Of a DNA stretch of 64,000 bases, positions 54,789-63,863 are shown piece after piece. The stretch is from NCBI GenBank assembly GCA_036504095.1, contig DASXVS010000071.1:308966-372965 (forward strand). The letters run 5' to 3'. Each line of letters begins with the position of its first letter. Within the stretch, counting starts at the first letter, position 1. Position numbers and translations under genes: made by a program. The stretch is from Armatimonadota bacterium. Lineage in GTDB: Bacteria > Armatimonadota > DTGP01 > JAKQQT01. Under the pieces are notes generated by a model that ran no database searches, was not told the DNA's origin, and was given only the letters and a program-made list of their open reading frames with translations.

Positions 54789-55976
54789 CTACATCCTTTG
54801 TAGCGCCAGGACGGCCAAACGTTCCAGCGCCTCGGCCGGTTGCTTCAGGGAGTCCAGACCCGACTCGTTTCCATAGTGCATCCCGATCACATTGGATGCG
54901 ACGAGGCGCAGGCAATCGGCGTCGCCAAGATCGAGGGCGCCGCAGAGCAAAATGATCGGCTTTCCTTGCGCGTGAGAAATCACCCTGCTGATGAGCTTCC
55001 CACCCAACGACTGCGAGTCCAGTTTGCCCTCGCCGGTAATGATCAGGTCGGCACGTTCCACAAGCTCCAGAAAGCGAACGTGCATCATCACAACGTCCGC
55101 ACCCGGCAGAAATGTCCCGTGCAGGAACGAGAGAAGGGCAGCCCCGAGGCCGCCCGCCGCGCCGGCCCCGGGCCGTGAGGCGACGTCCTCGCCGAACGTC
55201 TCCTGCAGGACTTGGGCATAGTTCTGCATTGCCGCCTCAAGCTCCTCCACCATCTCTGGAGTGGCGCCTTTCTGAGGCGCGAAAACGCGCGTGGCGCCCT
55301 CCTCACCACACAACTTGTTGGTGACATCACTAGCGACGATGATCCCGATGTCGGGTACGGCAAAATCCGACAGGTCAATCCGGTCCAGACGGATAAGGGC
55401 CGCGCCGCCTCGCTCAAGCTCGTTTCCTTCCCCATCGAGAAACCGCGCTCCCAGCGCCCGCATTGCGCCCATCCCGCCGTCATTGGTCGCGGTGCCGCCG
55501 ATACCGACAAAGATCGGATCGCAACCGGACTTGATGGCTTCCCGGATTAACCGCCCGGTCCCGTGCGACGTTGCCGTCCGGGGATCGCGTTTATCCGGAG
55601 GCACCAATGTCAGCCCGGACGCCTGCGCCGACTCGATCACAGCGATGTTCCCGGGGAGGACGCCCCATGACGCCATGACACGGCTGCCGTCGGGTCCCTC
55701 AACCAGCAGTGACCGGCGTTCTCCGCCGTGCGAGAGCATCGCGTCCAGGGTGCCTTCGCCACCGTCGGCGAGCGGGCATTTCAGCACTTCCGCTTCGGGC
55801 CACGCGGCCAGAACGCCGCGCGCGATAGCCTCGGTCGCCTCAACAGCTGTAAGCGTGCCCTTGAACGAATCCGGGCACACCAGCACCGTCCGGCGCCCGG
55901 TGCCTACGCCCGTGTCCGGCTGATGGCGAACAACCTCGCGCCGCTCATCGAATTCAGTGGGCGGCACTGGAAACAT
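54789..55976 (-). CDS. Glycerate kinase (type I, GarK/GlxK-like)
   Basis: 395 residues. Glycerate kinases phosphorylate D-glycerate with ATP. The fold is seen from VLVCPDSFKGTLTAVEATEAI, CPLADGGEGTLDAML, VGIGGTATNDGGMGAMRALG, ASDVTNKLCGEEGATRVFAPQKGA and ITGEGKLDSQSLGGK. The start is uncertain. The ATG at 56000 lies inside a TATAAT hexamer that could be the -10 box, so 55976 is preferred; the typical family N-terminus only begins about 30 residues further on. The 30-residue tail before it (PTEFDERREVVRHQPDTG) is not conserved. Confidence 0.86.
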   Translation of the reverse strand: MFPVPPTEFDERREVVRHQPDTGVGTGRRTVLVCPDSFKGTLTAVEATEAIARGVLAAWPEAEVLKCPLADGGEGTLDAMLSHGGERRSLLVEGPDGSRVMASWGVLPGNIAVIESAQASGLTLVPPDKRDPRTATSHGTGRLIREAIKSGCDPIFVGIGGTATNDGGMGAMRALGARFLDGEGNELERGGAALIRLDRIDLSDFAVPDIGIIVASDVTNKLCGEEGATRVFAPQKGATPEMVEELEAAMQNYAQVLQETFGEDVASRPGAGAAGGLGAALLSFLHGTFLPGADVVMMHVRFLELVERADLIITGEGKLDSQSLGGKLISRVISHAQGKPIILLCGALDLGDADCLRLVASNVIGMHYGNESGLDSLKQPAEALERLAVLALQRM

Positions 55977-55998
55977 CGTATCGTCCGGCTGAGTGAGC

Positions 55999-56004
55999 AT
56001 TATA
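55999..56004 (-). promoter_or_regulatory. Possible -10 box of the glycerate kinase gene
   Basis: TATAAT on the minus strand, ending 23 nt before the chosen start at 55976. The -35 region falls at the edge of the heptamer array and is poor. Confidence 0.3.
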
Positions 56005-56025
56005 CGAAGCGAACCGGCCCCTGCC

Positions 56026-56262
<237 letters not shown>

Positions 56263-56263
56263 C

Positions 56264-57199
56264 CTACACTTTGTCCCTGAAATACTCAATCGTCAGCCTC
56301 AGGCCCTCATCCAGACCAACCTTCGGTTCGTACCCAAGCCGCGCGCGGGCCTTTGTAATATCCGGGCACCGTTGCTTGGGATCATCTTCGGTAGGCAGCG
56401 GAACATACACGATCTCGCTCCGGGATCCGGTGATGGCCTTGATGCGTTCGGCGAACTGCCAGATCGTCATCTCCGACGGGTTCCCGATGTTGATCGGGCC
56501 AGACTCCTCGCTGGTCGCCAGGCGGAAGATCCCATCGATGAGGTCGCTCACGTAGCAGAACGAACGTGTTTGTTCACCCGAGCCATAGATTGTCAGCGGT
56601 TCGCCGCGCAGCGCCTGGGCGATGAAGTTGGGAACCACACGGCCGTCTGCGAGGCGCATGCGCGGCCCGTAGGTGTTGAAGATACGGACGATTTTCGCGT
56701 CCACGTGGTGGTAGCGGCGGTACGCGAACGTCATCGCCTCGCTGAATCGCTTTGCTTCGTCATAGACCCCGCGCGCGCCGATGGTGTTCACGTTGCCCCA
56801 GTATTCCTCGGGCTGAGGGCTGATATTGGGGTCACCGTAAATCTCGGAAGTGGAAAACATCAGAAACCGGCATTTCTTGGCAAACGCCAGTCCCAATGCC
56901 TTGTGCGTGCCAAGGCTGCCGACTTTCAGCGTCTGTATCGGTTTCTCGAGGTAGTCCACCGGGCTGGCCGGCGATGCGGCGTGGAAGATGATATCCAGCG
57001 GCCCGTCCACGAACAGGTAGTTCGTCACATCGTACTGCACGAACTGGAAATGGGGGTTGCCCAGGTTGTGCGCGATGTTGGCTACGTTGCCCGTGATGAG
57101 GTTGTCCATCACGATCACGTCGTACCCCTCCGCCAGCAGTTTGTCGCACAGGTGGGACCCAAGGAATCCCGCTCCGCCCGTAACAAGCGCTTTTGGCAT
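56264..57199 (-). CDS. NAD-dependent UDP-glucuronate decarboxylase-like epimerase
   Basis: 311 residues of the short-chain dehydrogenase/epimerase family. Rossmann [10 protein letters not shown] is at about 8-17, and the catalytic set is Ser118 (FSTSEIYG), Tyr146 and Lys150 (GVYDEAK). The segment [17 protein letters not shown] fits UDP-glucuronate decarboxylase (UDP-xylose synthase), which supplies UDP-xylose for surface polysaccharides. The AGGAGAG site lies 7 nt before the ATG. The heptamer array lies right after its stop. Confidence 0.9.
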   Translation of the reverse strand: MPKALVTGGAGFLGSHLCDKLLAEGYDVIVMDNLITGNVANIAHNLGNPHFQFVQYDVTNYLFVDGPLDIIFHAASPASPVDYLEKPIQTLKVGSLGTHKALGLAFAKKCRFLMFSTSEIYGDPNISPQPEEYWGNVNTIGARGVYDEAKRFSEAMTFAYRRYHHVDAKIVRIFNTYGPRMRLADGRVVPNFIAQALRGEPLTIYGSGEQTRSFCYVSDLIDGIFRLATSEESGPINIGNPSEMTIWQFAERIKAITGSRSEIVYVPLPTEDDPKQRCPDITKARARLGYEPKVGLDEGLRLTIEYFRDKV

Positions 57200-57232
57200 C
57201 GAACCACTCTCCTAACCCGCAGATTTCACCGT

Positions 57233-57254
57233 AGAGACACAGAGAACACAGAGG
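57233..57254. repeat. CACAGAGA-type short repeat run
   Basis: GAGACACAGAGAACACAGAGG in the gap between the epimerase and the chimeric pseudopilin-like gene. Related to the ACAAAGGCACAAAG runs at 62.55 and 62.67 kb. Only one arm is seen. Confidence 0.4.
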
Positions 57255-57274
57255 AATCACGAAACAACGGTCAA

Positions 57275-57348
57275 AATTCGGTAGGCCGAATTCTGACTCG
57301 CGGGCCCCCTTCGGAAACTCAGGCGCCATTTTGCCCTGGCGCCTGAGT
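57275..57348 (-). terminator. Two hairpins after the chimeric pseudopilin-like gene
   Basis: The first stem (57317-57327 with 57338-57348) pairs ACTCAGGCGCC with GGCGCCTGAGT around a 10-nt loop, and on the minus strand is followed by TTTCC. The second (57275-57281 with 57286-57292) pairs AATTCGG with CCGAATT and ends in TTTT on the minus strand. Both lie just beyond the stop at 57360. Confidence 0.65.
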
Positions 57349-57359
57349 GCCGTTGCGCG

Positions 57360-58262
57360 TCAGCGCTGAGACAGTTCCGGCTTCCACGCGGTTGCGGGCA
57401 GCCGTGACGGAGATCCGAAACTGGCATGGCCGTCGGCGAACGCAAAGGCAGCGCTCAAATTGTTCCGGAAGCGGTTATGTCGTGCTACCACGTCGCCCGG
57501 ACCGCCGAACGGAGTGCCGCCTGGTGCGGCGTCGAACAACGCCACCGTCCCACCGGGCGATGCGATCAAACGGGCATTCGCGGACCCCAGGAAGCCGTTC
57601 ATCTTGTAGCGCGCCAACCCGTCCGGTCCGGACGGGCACACGAAAACGGTCGGCGATTTGACGTACTTCCCGAGTCCGGCGTCCCACGTGGCGGCGGGAG
57701 GCAACCGGTCGCCGTTATCGCTTTCGTACATCGTCAGGGCCATACCCAGTTGTTTGGCGTTGCTAAAGCAGGACGTGTCCTTAGCACGCTCCCTCGCTCG
57801 GGCAAACACGGGAAAGAGGATGGCAGCCTGAATCGGGATGATCAGGAAGAGGATTGCGGAGATCACCGTGCCAATAACCGCCATAGTGCGACCGCCCCGG
57901 CGATCGGAGTTAGGGCCGGTCTGCATCAAGGCGATGATTCCGCAGATAAGGCCGGGCAATGTGGTCAATCCGCAGGTGATAATCCCCAGAACGCCGAGGA
58001 TTACCGATGCTAGCGCTACCCCGCTGCCTCGGGATGGGCCCGGTTGATAGGTCGCATAGGTCCGGCTTCCCTGGTAGGGAGGCTGTGGCGGCGCTGCCGC
58101 CCCGAATGAATCGGACGCCGCGGCTTGCTTTAACGTTGCGCTTGCGCCGGCGGCCGCGGGCGACACGATTTCCGTGCCGCAGAACCTGCATTTGCCTTCC
58201 ATGGAGAAGACCCCGTCGGGTGCCTCCAGGACCTGCGTACAGTGGGGACAACTGAACTGCAT
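57360..58262 (-). CDS. Zinc ribbon / DUF4190-like membrane / pseudopilin-like chimera, copy 1
   Basis: 300 residues. A short cytoplasmic-type zinc ribbon (CPHC and CRFC, Cys5, 8, 25 and 28) leads to a proline-rich linker. A pair of membrane segments (VALASVILGVLGIITCGLTTLPGLICGIIAL and MAVIGTVISAILFLIIPIQAAI) runs directly into LFPVFARARERAKDTSCFSN, the pseudopilin helix and head, with a late AFADGHASF matching the H-X-DG tail. The prepilin cleavage site GFTLIEL is missing, so it is not processed as a pilin but held by its own membrane segments. GGGAGG precedes the ATG at 58262. Confidence 0.85.
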   Translation of the reverse strand: MQFSCPHCTQVLEAPDGVFSMEGKCRFCGTEIVSPAAAGASATLKQAAASDSFGAAAPPQPPYQGSRTYATYQPGPSRGSGVALASVILGVLGIITCGLTTLPGLICGIIALMQTGPNSDRRGGRTMAVIGTVISAILFLIIPIQAAILFPVFARARERAKDTSCFSNAKQLGMALTMYESDNGDRLPPAATWDAGLGKYVKSPTVFVCPSGPDGLARYKMNGFLGSANARLIASPGGTVALFDAAPGGTPFGGPGDVVARHNRFRNNLSAAFAFADGHASFGSPSRLPATAWKPELSQR

Positions 58263-58377
58263 CGTGACCTCCCTGAAAATGACGCTCGCCGGCATCTGGC
58301 GCCGCCGAGTAAGCACCGCAAGTACCACTATCCCCAATTATTCAACACAAACGAGCAAAGACACAAACGCCGAGCGC

Positions 58378-59268
58378 CTATTTCGGAGTCTTCAACGGTC
58401 TGTGGCTTTGCAGTCGCGGCTTCCAGGCGGATTCGGCCAGTTGAGACGGCTCCTGGACGCTCGCGTGCCCGTCGGCGAAGGCGAACGTAGCGGTCTCGTG
58501 TCCAGTTGAGCCATGGCGGGCCACCACATCGTTCGCACCGCCGAACGGCTTGCCTCCAGATCTGGCATCGAAAAGGATAACGGTGCTCATGGGGTACATC
58601 ATTCGGCTCCATTCCGCCGAACCCATCGCGGAGTTCATCTTGTACGGCCACGCTCCCCTCGGCATGCTGGGGCACGAGTAAATGAACGGCGAGGCCGCGT
58701 AGCGTTTGAGGCGAGCATTCCACTTGGCCGCGGGAGGGTAGCGGCCGTCGTTGTCATCCATGTACATGATCATCGCCCGCCCAAGTTGGCTGCAGTTGCT
58801 CAGGCATACTTCCGCGGTTGTATGGGTCGTCGGCCTGTTCGGACCGGCTAGAAAGACTGGGGCCAGAAGCGGCGGACCAATAACCAGCACCGTGAAGGCC
58901 GAAATGACCGTGCCCGCGATTGCGGTGCTGTGGTCCTTCCTACCGCGCGTCTGGCGCATCGCGATGATGCCGCACACGAGCCCAGCGATGCCAGTGAGTC
59001 CACAGGACAGGACGCCAAGTATGCCCAGCAGGAGCGAGGTTTTCGCGAGGCTGTTGGCAGGCTCCGGAACGATAGTGTCCCCGGTGCGACCGGTGGAGGA
59101 CGGCGCTCCAAATGAGTCCGGCGGAGTGCTTTGCTTCAACGCCGCCCTGACACCTTTCGCCGAGGGGGACACAATCTCCGCGCCGCAGAACCGGCAAATC
59201 CCCTCTTTCGCGAATATACCGTCGGGGGCTTCCAGGTCACGCTTACACTGAGGACATTGAAACTGCAT
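58378..59268 (-). CDS. Zinc ribbon / DUF4190-like membrane / pseudopilin-like chimera, copy 2
   Basis: 296 residues and the same build as the next gene: CPQC and CRFC ribbon, LLLGILGVLSCGLTGIAGLVCGIIAM and TVISAFTVLVIGPPLLAPVF membrane parts, then CLSNCSQLGRAMIMYMDDNDGRYPPAAKWN and a final TFAFADGHAS. The pilin-helix segment is shorter and less conserved than in copy 1. The two genes lie 115 nt apart on the same strand and probably arose by duplication. I know no characterised member. Confidence 0.83.
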   Translation of the reverse strand: MQFQCPQCKRDLEAPDGIFAKEGICRFCGAEIVSPSAKGVRAALKQSTPPDSFGAPSSTGRTGDTIVPEPANSLAKTSLLLGILGVLSCGLTGIAGLVCGIIAMRQTRGRKDHSTAIAGTVISAFTVLVIGPPLLAPVFLAGPNRPTTHTTAEVCLSNCSQLGRAMIMYMDDNDGRYPPAAKWNARLKRYAASPFIYSCPSMPRGAWPYKMNSAMGSAEWSRMMYPMSTVILFDARSGGKPFGGANDVVARHGSTGHETATFAFADGHASVQEPSQLAESAWKPRLQSHRPLKTPK

Positions 59269-59291
59269 CGCTCCGACCCCTTTGAGGGTGG

Positions 59292-59744
59292 CTATCCCGC
59301 GGCGATCTCCTCGGCCCTGGCCTTGATGGCGCCCTGCATGTTGTCCAGGTTCTCTTTCACCTTTTTCGCGATGAGGTTTTTCAGGAGGGCACCGATGAGT
59401 GGGATGGTGAACTCGATCTCCACAACGCTGTCGAACCGCGTGCCGCCGTTCTCTTCGGTGAACTTCCAGTCGCCGACCATTTTCTCGTAGTCGCCGGACA
59501 CCTGGTGAAAGTGCGATGTGCGGGCCACGTCATCCCAGACGTCTTCCTCGACCCACTTGATGTCCATCTTCACTTCTTCCACGCGTGCAGTCCATTTGCA
59601 GACAATGCGCGGTCCTTCCCGTTCGATGACCTGGACCGATTTGACGTCCTTCATGAACGAGGGATAGTTCTCATAGTCCTTGGCGACGGTCATCACCGTG
59701 TCCACGGGGGCATTCACCCAGACGCTGTTCTCAACCACTGGCAT
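59292..59744 (-). CDS. SRPBCC-family (START/cyclase-like) protein
   Basis: 150 residues. VENSVWVNAPVDTVMTVAKDYENYPSFMKDVKSVQVIE opens the helix-grip fold of the polyketide cyclase/SRPBCC group, and VSGDYEKMVGDWKFTEENGG and VVEIEFTIPLIGALLKNLIAKKVKENL follow. This family binds hydrophobic ligands and also includes RatA/ribosome-associated relatives. The start at 59744 lies 12-13 nt after AAGGAGA; the frame open to 59969 is not credible at its N-terminus. Confidence 0.85.
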   Translation of the reverse strand: MPVVENSVWVNAPVDTVMTVAKDYENYPSFMKDVKSVQVIEREGPRIVCKWTARVEEVKMDIKWVEEDVWDDVARTSHFHQVSGDYEKMVGDWKFTEENGGTRFDSVVEIEFTIPLIGALLKNLIAKKVKENLDNMQGAIKARAEEIAAG

Positions 59745-59790
59745 TATCGAGCATTCTCCTTGTATTCTGGCTGCGTTCAGTCTAGACGAT

Positions 59791-61194
59791 TCACTGCGGC
59801 GGTGGAGGTTTGGGCAGCTCTGTCTGCCACTGCACGTGTCCGTCGGCGTAGTCAACACCGTACCCGCCCGGAGCCGGGATGTAACCCAGCATGGTGTTGG
59901 CTGGGTCCTTGATGTCGTTGAGTGAGCCGCCGTTGAGGGTGTACACGAAGGTGTTGCCTGCACCGCCAACCGGTTCGAACACGGCGTCGTTCTTCAGGTA
60001 CGGGCCTAGCGTCTCCTTGAGGCTGCCGCCTGCGGCCGGCAGGTTGTCACCGTGGTCCTGCGACCACATGATTACCCCGAGCGCGATCTGCTTTCCGTTA
60101 CTGAGTATCTGTGTTCGTTGGGCGGCCGTTCGCGCGTTTTCCATGACCGCTTTCGGCATCCGCAGGAGTCCAACGACGAAGGCGCCCTCACCGTTCACGT
60201 AGACGATCGCGTCGCCTCTCGGAGATATCTCGAGTCGCCGGGCGTCGGCGGCTATGAGCATGCGCTCAACGGCCGGTTTCACCCCCTGCTCAAGCCACGC
60301 CTGCGCGGCCTCGGATTCGTCCCACGGTGTCTTCATCGCCGAGGCGCCCGTGAGTTTCACCGGCTCGAGGTTCACACGGTATGGATACACGCGCGCAGGG
60401 GCCGCATACAGCGCCGGGGCCTTGTCCGTTAACGAGACTGTGCCGCTGCGTCCGTCCACAACCTGCCAGGTCGGTGTAGCGGTTCCTTTCGCGGCGCGGA
60501 GGAGCGGAGGAAAGGCGAGCGCGCGTCCATCCTGCGTCCAGCCTGTCGGGTACGTGGCCGGCTGCGACATGGCTACCGGAGAGCCGATAAGCCCGTTGGC
60601 GGCGAGGGGTCTGACGGCAGCCGTCTTGCCGATGGCGCTGACGAGAAATGCGTAGGGCTGATTCGGCGAGACGAATGCGAACTCTCCTTCACCGACTCCC
60701 TCTATCCGTCTCGCGGACATACGGCGGGCATCCACGCGCCAGAGCCCCACGTCATCGCTCCCGACCGCGGCGGCTAGTCTCGCGGAGACGAAAGCCACCG
60801 GTGAACCCGTAAACCAAGATACCTTCTGTATCGCCGCGCGAACGTCGGTGGTGGACCAGACAACAGCCGATCTGTGCGTGGAAGCGTTCCAGATTGTGAG
60901 GCTGAGCGTGCGTGCCGGTTCTGCGCCGCCAATGGGCAGCGAGGATATCTCTAAGTCCTCGGCTATGGCCGCCACATAGTGCCCATCGGGGGACCAACTC
61001 ACATCGGACACCATCGGGCCTGCCACGAAGCGCGGCGGCAAGGGCAGGTAGAAGTCGTCCGCCGCCGGCTTTGGTGCAGCCTTGATGATCACGGGCGGCG
61101 CAGGAGCTTCCGTGCTAGGCTGCTGGCCCCACACGGCACCCACAAACGGAACCACTGCGAACAGCGACAAGGCGTGCGTGTATCTCAAGCGCAT
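59791..61194 (-). CDS. Secreted propeller-like protein with C-terminal pseudopilin-like head
   Basis: 467 residues. A signal peptide (RLRYTHALSLFAVVPFVGAVWG) is followed by WD40/PD40-like blades (MVSDVSWSPDGHYVAAIAED). The last 130 residues resemble a pseudopilin head (RTQILSNGKQIALGVIMWSQDHGDNLPA, then YGVDYADGHVQWQ near the end), again without a prepilin leader. This is the third protein in four kilobases that shares this head. GGGAGGAAA precedes the ATG. Confidence 0.78.
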   Translation of the reverse strand: MRLRYTHALSLFAVVPFVGAVWGQQPSTEAPAPPVIIKAAPKPAADDFYLPLPPRFVAGPMVSDVSWSPDGHYVAAIAEDLEISSLPIGGAEPARTLSLTIWNASTHRSAVVWSTTDVRAAIQKVSWFTGSPVAFVSARLAAAVGSDDVGLWRVDARRMSARRIEGVGEGEFAFVSPNQPYAFLVSAIGKTAAVRPLAANGLIGSPVAMSQPATYPTGWTQDGRALAFPPLLRAAKGTATPTWQVVDGRSGTVSLTDKAPALYAAPARVYPYRVNLEPVKLTGASAMKTPWDESEAAQAWLEQGVKPAVERMLIAADARRLEISPRGDAIVYVNGEGAFVVGLLRMPKAVMENARTAAQRTQILSNGKQIALGVIMWSQDHGDNLPAAGGSLKETLGPYLKNDAVFEPVGGAGNTFVYTLNGGSLNDIKDPANTMLGYIPAPGGYGVDYADGHVQWQTELPKPPPPQ

Positions 61195-61261
61195 AGTTTT
61201 CCTCCCACCGTTAGGGACGCGCCTGCGCGCTCAGGAGTTCGCAAACGTAGCGCCCGGCCGG

Positions 61262-62524
61262 TCAGCCAAACATCTGCCGGCAGTCCACCAGCGCGCCGCG
61301 GAAGGACTCGACAAGGTGGTCAATCTGCTCGGCATTGATGATGAGCGGCGGCTCCACGCGGATCACGTTCGGGTTCGCCAGGGTGTACCCCGCGATGATG
61401 TGGCGGTTGGCCAGGCCCGCGATGGTCAGCAATCCGAAGTCCTTCTCCGCGAACTGCACGCCGACCATCAGGCCCAATCCACGGACCTCGGTCACCAGGT
61501 CCGGGAATTCCGCCATGACGCCCTTCATTCCGTCGAGGCAGCGCTTGCCCATCGCCTGCGCGTTGGCGACCAGTCCGTCTTCCTTGATGACCTTCAGCGT
61601 CTCTAACCCGGCGGCCATGGCGGCGAGATTCACGATGCTGGTGGTATGGATGGTCGGATTCTCCTTGAAGAAACCGTCCCACACGGCTGGGGTGCCCATG
61701 AAGGCCGCGGTTGATGTTATCCCACCGCCCAGCGCTTTGGCCATGCACATGATGTCCGGCGCCACGCCGGCGTGCTCGATCGCGAACATCTTCCCGGTGC
61801 GGCCGAAGCCCGTCTGGACCTCATCGACGATCATAAGAACGCCGTGTTCGTCGCAAGCCTTCCGCACACCCTCCATATAGCCCGCCGGCGCGGGGTTGAT
61901 CCCGCCTTCGCCCTGCACGGCTTCAATGATGACCGCGGCGGTGTGATCGTTCATCGTCGAGACAAGCGGTTCCAGATCCCCCCACTGCACTTTGTGGAAT
62001 CCGGGAACGAGGGGCTCGACCCTGGTGCGATACACGTCGCGGCCGCCGGCGCTGAGGCTGCCCATGGTCTTGCCGTGGAACGCGTTGGTGGTGAAGATGA
62101 TGTCTGACTTGCCGCTGGAAATCCGCGCGCACTTCAGGGCGCCTTCGACGGCCTCCGTCCCGCTATGGCAGAAGAAAGAATACTGAAGATCGCCCGGAGC
62201 GATGGCGGCCAGTTCCTCCGCCAGTTCCGCCATTGGCGCCGTAAAGAACTGCCGCGTGGAGAGCGGCATCTGGTCCATCTGCCGCTTCACGGCTTCCAGA
62301 ATGCGCGGGTGGCGGTGGCCGAGGCTGAACACGCCGTAACCGGCGAGCGCATCGAGGTATTTCTCGCCCTTCGTGTCCGTGATGTAGACACCGTCGCCGG
62401 TCCACTCGACGGAACCGTACCCGCCGAATTTCATCAATTGGGCGAGGCCGGGATTTACGTATTTGCGATACTTCTCAACGATCTCGTCGTTGAAGTCTTC
62501 AGGGTTTGCTGGGAATGGTTTCAT
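61262..62524 (-). CDS. Class III pyridoxal-phosphate aminotransferase (putrescine/acetylornithine-like)
   Basis: 420 residues. PLP-binding CHSGTEAVEGALKCAR, DEVQTGFGRTGK (234-245) and Lys263 in MAKALGGG are present, with IIEAVQGEGGINPAP. It belongs to the aminotransferase family that includes putrescine and ornithine aminotransferases, so the amine donor is probably a diamine or omega-amino acid. Start 62524 is preceded by GGAGGA at about 8 nt. A 143-bp palindromic element lies upstream of it and separates it from the tRNA gene. Confidence 0.9.
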   Translation of the reverse strand: MKPFPANPEDFNDEIVEKYRKYVNPGLAQLMKFGGYGSVEWTGDGVYITDTKGEKYLDALAGYGVFSLGHRHPRILEAVKRQMDQMPLSTRQFFTAPMAELAEELAAIAPGDLQYSFFCHSGTEAVEGALKCARISSGKSDIIFTTNAFHGKTMGSLSAGGRDVYRTRVEPLVPGFHKVQWGDLEPLVSTMNDHTAAVIIEAVQGEGGINPAPAGYMEGVRKACDEHGVLMIVDEVQTGFGRTGKMFAIEHAGVAPDIMCMAKALGGGITSTAAFMGTPAVWDGFFKENPTIHTTSIVNLAAMAAGLETLKVIKEDGLVANAQAMGKRCLDGMKGVMAEFPDLVTEVRGLGLMVGVQFAEKDFGLLTIAGLANRHIIAGYTLANPNVIRVEPPLIINAEQIDHLVESFRGALVDCRQMFG

Positions 62525-62540
62525 GGCGTGTCCTCCATCG

Positions 62541-62683
62541 CACAAAAAAACCACAAAGGCACAAAGACACAAAGGGAGCGATGAATGCGGAATGATGTGT
62601 GATGGATGCCGGATTCCGGACATTCATCAATCATCAATCGAAACTCATCACTCCGTTCTTAGTGTCTTTGTGCCTTTGTGGTT
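62541..62683. repeat. 143-bp palindromic repeat element between the aminotransferase and tRNA-Pro
   Basis: The outer arms are perfect: 62549-62570 is the reverse complement of 62662-62683 over 22 bp, built from CACAAAGG/CACAAAGA units. Between them lie GATGAAT/GATGGAT-type units (about 62580-62608) and their inverse CATTCATCAATCATCAATCG (from 62621). The centre is CCGGATTCCGG (62609-62619). The whole stretch can fold into a long imperfect hairpin. Confidence 0.75.
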
Positions 62684-62691
62684 CGTTTGAC

Positions 62692-62768
62692 TGGTCGGGG
62701 TGACTGGATTTGAACCAGCGGCCTCTCGGCCCCCATCCGAGTGCGCTACCAAACTGCGCTACACCCCG
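62692..62768 (-). tRNA. tRNA-Pro (anticodon GGG)
   Basis: 77 nt including an encoded 3' CCA. The acceptor stem CGGGGTG pairs with CACCCCG, with A as discriminator. The D arm has GCGC...GCGC. The anticodon stem CTCGG/CCGAG encloses the loop ATGGGGG with anticodon GGG, which reads CCC. The T arm GCTGG-TTCAAAT-CCAGT is normal. Proline tRNAs commonly start CGGGGTGTAGCGCAG as here. Confidence 0.95.
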
Positions 62769-62815
62769 CTACGCCTCAATGATAGCAGACGGCGCGGAAT
62801 TAGGCAATCAAATCG

Positions 62816-63499
62816 CTACGGATGCCTTGTTCGCCATTCTTCCATCATTCTATCTGTCTCGCTCTTGTACCAGGCCCGATGGCGCCGCCGCGGGTCAATG
62901 CCGTCGAGCGCGTCGAGCACCCATTGCGCGCGCCTCCGCACGGCATCATCCGGCATTTCCGTCATGGCTTTCAAGCTCTTCCGCAGGTCCGGCGTATCAA
63001 CCGATTTCGCTAGCACCCCATACTTCGCAAATTCCTGGCGGAAACCGGGATCGTGAACGACACGAAGAACAACGCTTCTCAGTCGTTCGGCCTGCTCGTG
63101 ACTCAGTTTGACGCGTTTGAGACAGCGGATCGCGTCCTCCTTGGCGTACCCGCTCCCAGCGAACCACGGATCGGCTTCAAGAAGTGCAATGACTGGCTCT
63201 GCACCGTCCGTATCGCCGTTGCGCAGCGCCTTCAGCCCCTCGTCAAAGCCGTCCGGGTAGCATTCGCTGAGAGCGGCACGCCATTGCCCCAATGCCCGAT
63301 CCCAAATATCCCGGAGATGGGGACCTGTTGTGCCACGATGATGTTCGAACCAGAGTTGGCAAGCCTCACCCACGATGCGATAAGCCTCGACCGAGATCTC
63401 CGGCATGCCGCCTGGAGCCGCTGTCGCCAGTTCCGAAGCATTTCGTTTCAGCGCTTGCTCCAAATCCCGGACCCGCTTATGCACATCGTGAGCGTTCAT
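62816..63499 (-). CDS. Protein of unknown function
   Basis: 227 residues, hydrophilic and largely helical, with charged stretches and no membrane segments (MNAHDVHKRVRDLEQALKRN, LWFEHHRGTTG, MTEMPDDAVRRRAQWVL). I do not recognise the family. It lies between tRNA-Pro and an IS-cut toxin gene, so it may belong to an accessory stretch. No clear Shine-Dalgarno is seen, but codon use fits the host. Confidence 0.65.
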   Translation of the reverse strand: MNAHDVHKRVRDLEQALKRNASELATAAPGGMPEISVEAYRIVGEACQLWFEHHRGTTGPHLRDIWDRALGQWRAALSECYPDGFDEGLKALRNGDTDGAEPVIALLEADPWFAGSGYAKEDAIRCLKRVKLSHEQAERLRSVVLRVVHDPGFRQEFAKYGVLAKSVDTPDLRKSLKAMTEMPDDAVRRRAQWVLDALDGIDPRRRHRAWYKSETDRMMEEWRTRHP

Positions 63500-63557
63500 C
63501 GGTGGAATCCTTGTCCATTCGTGGAATGAGCGTCATCAGTCCGCCGGCATTGTGTGG

Positions 63558-63863
63558 CTACGTCTGGGAAGCCATCCACTCCGAGGGCGTCATCGCGGGG
63601 ACCGTGGAGGCCGTCCGCTGGAGCATCTCCGTGTCCCATGTGATGAGGACGCCGTCGAATTCCTCCGCCACCTGCGCGTAGACGGCGTCGGCTCCGCGAA
63701 GCCGAAGGGAAATTGCCAGTTCTGCGGCCCGGTGGGCACGGCCGGCGTTCAGAGGCGCAAAGACGATGACCGGGACGCTCCGCAGTTCCGAGACCCCGAA
63801 CCGTGCTAAAGCGACATCCCCCGTCGGGTGCACAATGGCGGCACCGACCTCAACCAGCGCTAG
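63558..63863 (-). pseudogene. PIN-domain (VapC-type) toxin gene, 5' end removed by an IS insertion
   Basis: The remaining C-terminal part reads PVIVFAPLNAGRAHRAAELA, LRGADAVYAQVAEE, VLITWDTEML and TPSEW, the last two thirds of a PIN domain with its aspartates. The N-terminal part with the first catalytic Asp is missing because the IS end begins at about 63861. A TTG-start version (to 63875) would borrow IS bases. A frame continues, but no antitoxin gene is left in the window. Confidence 0.75.
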
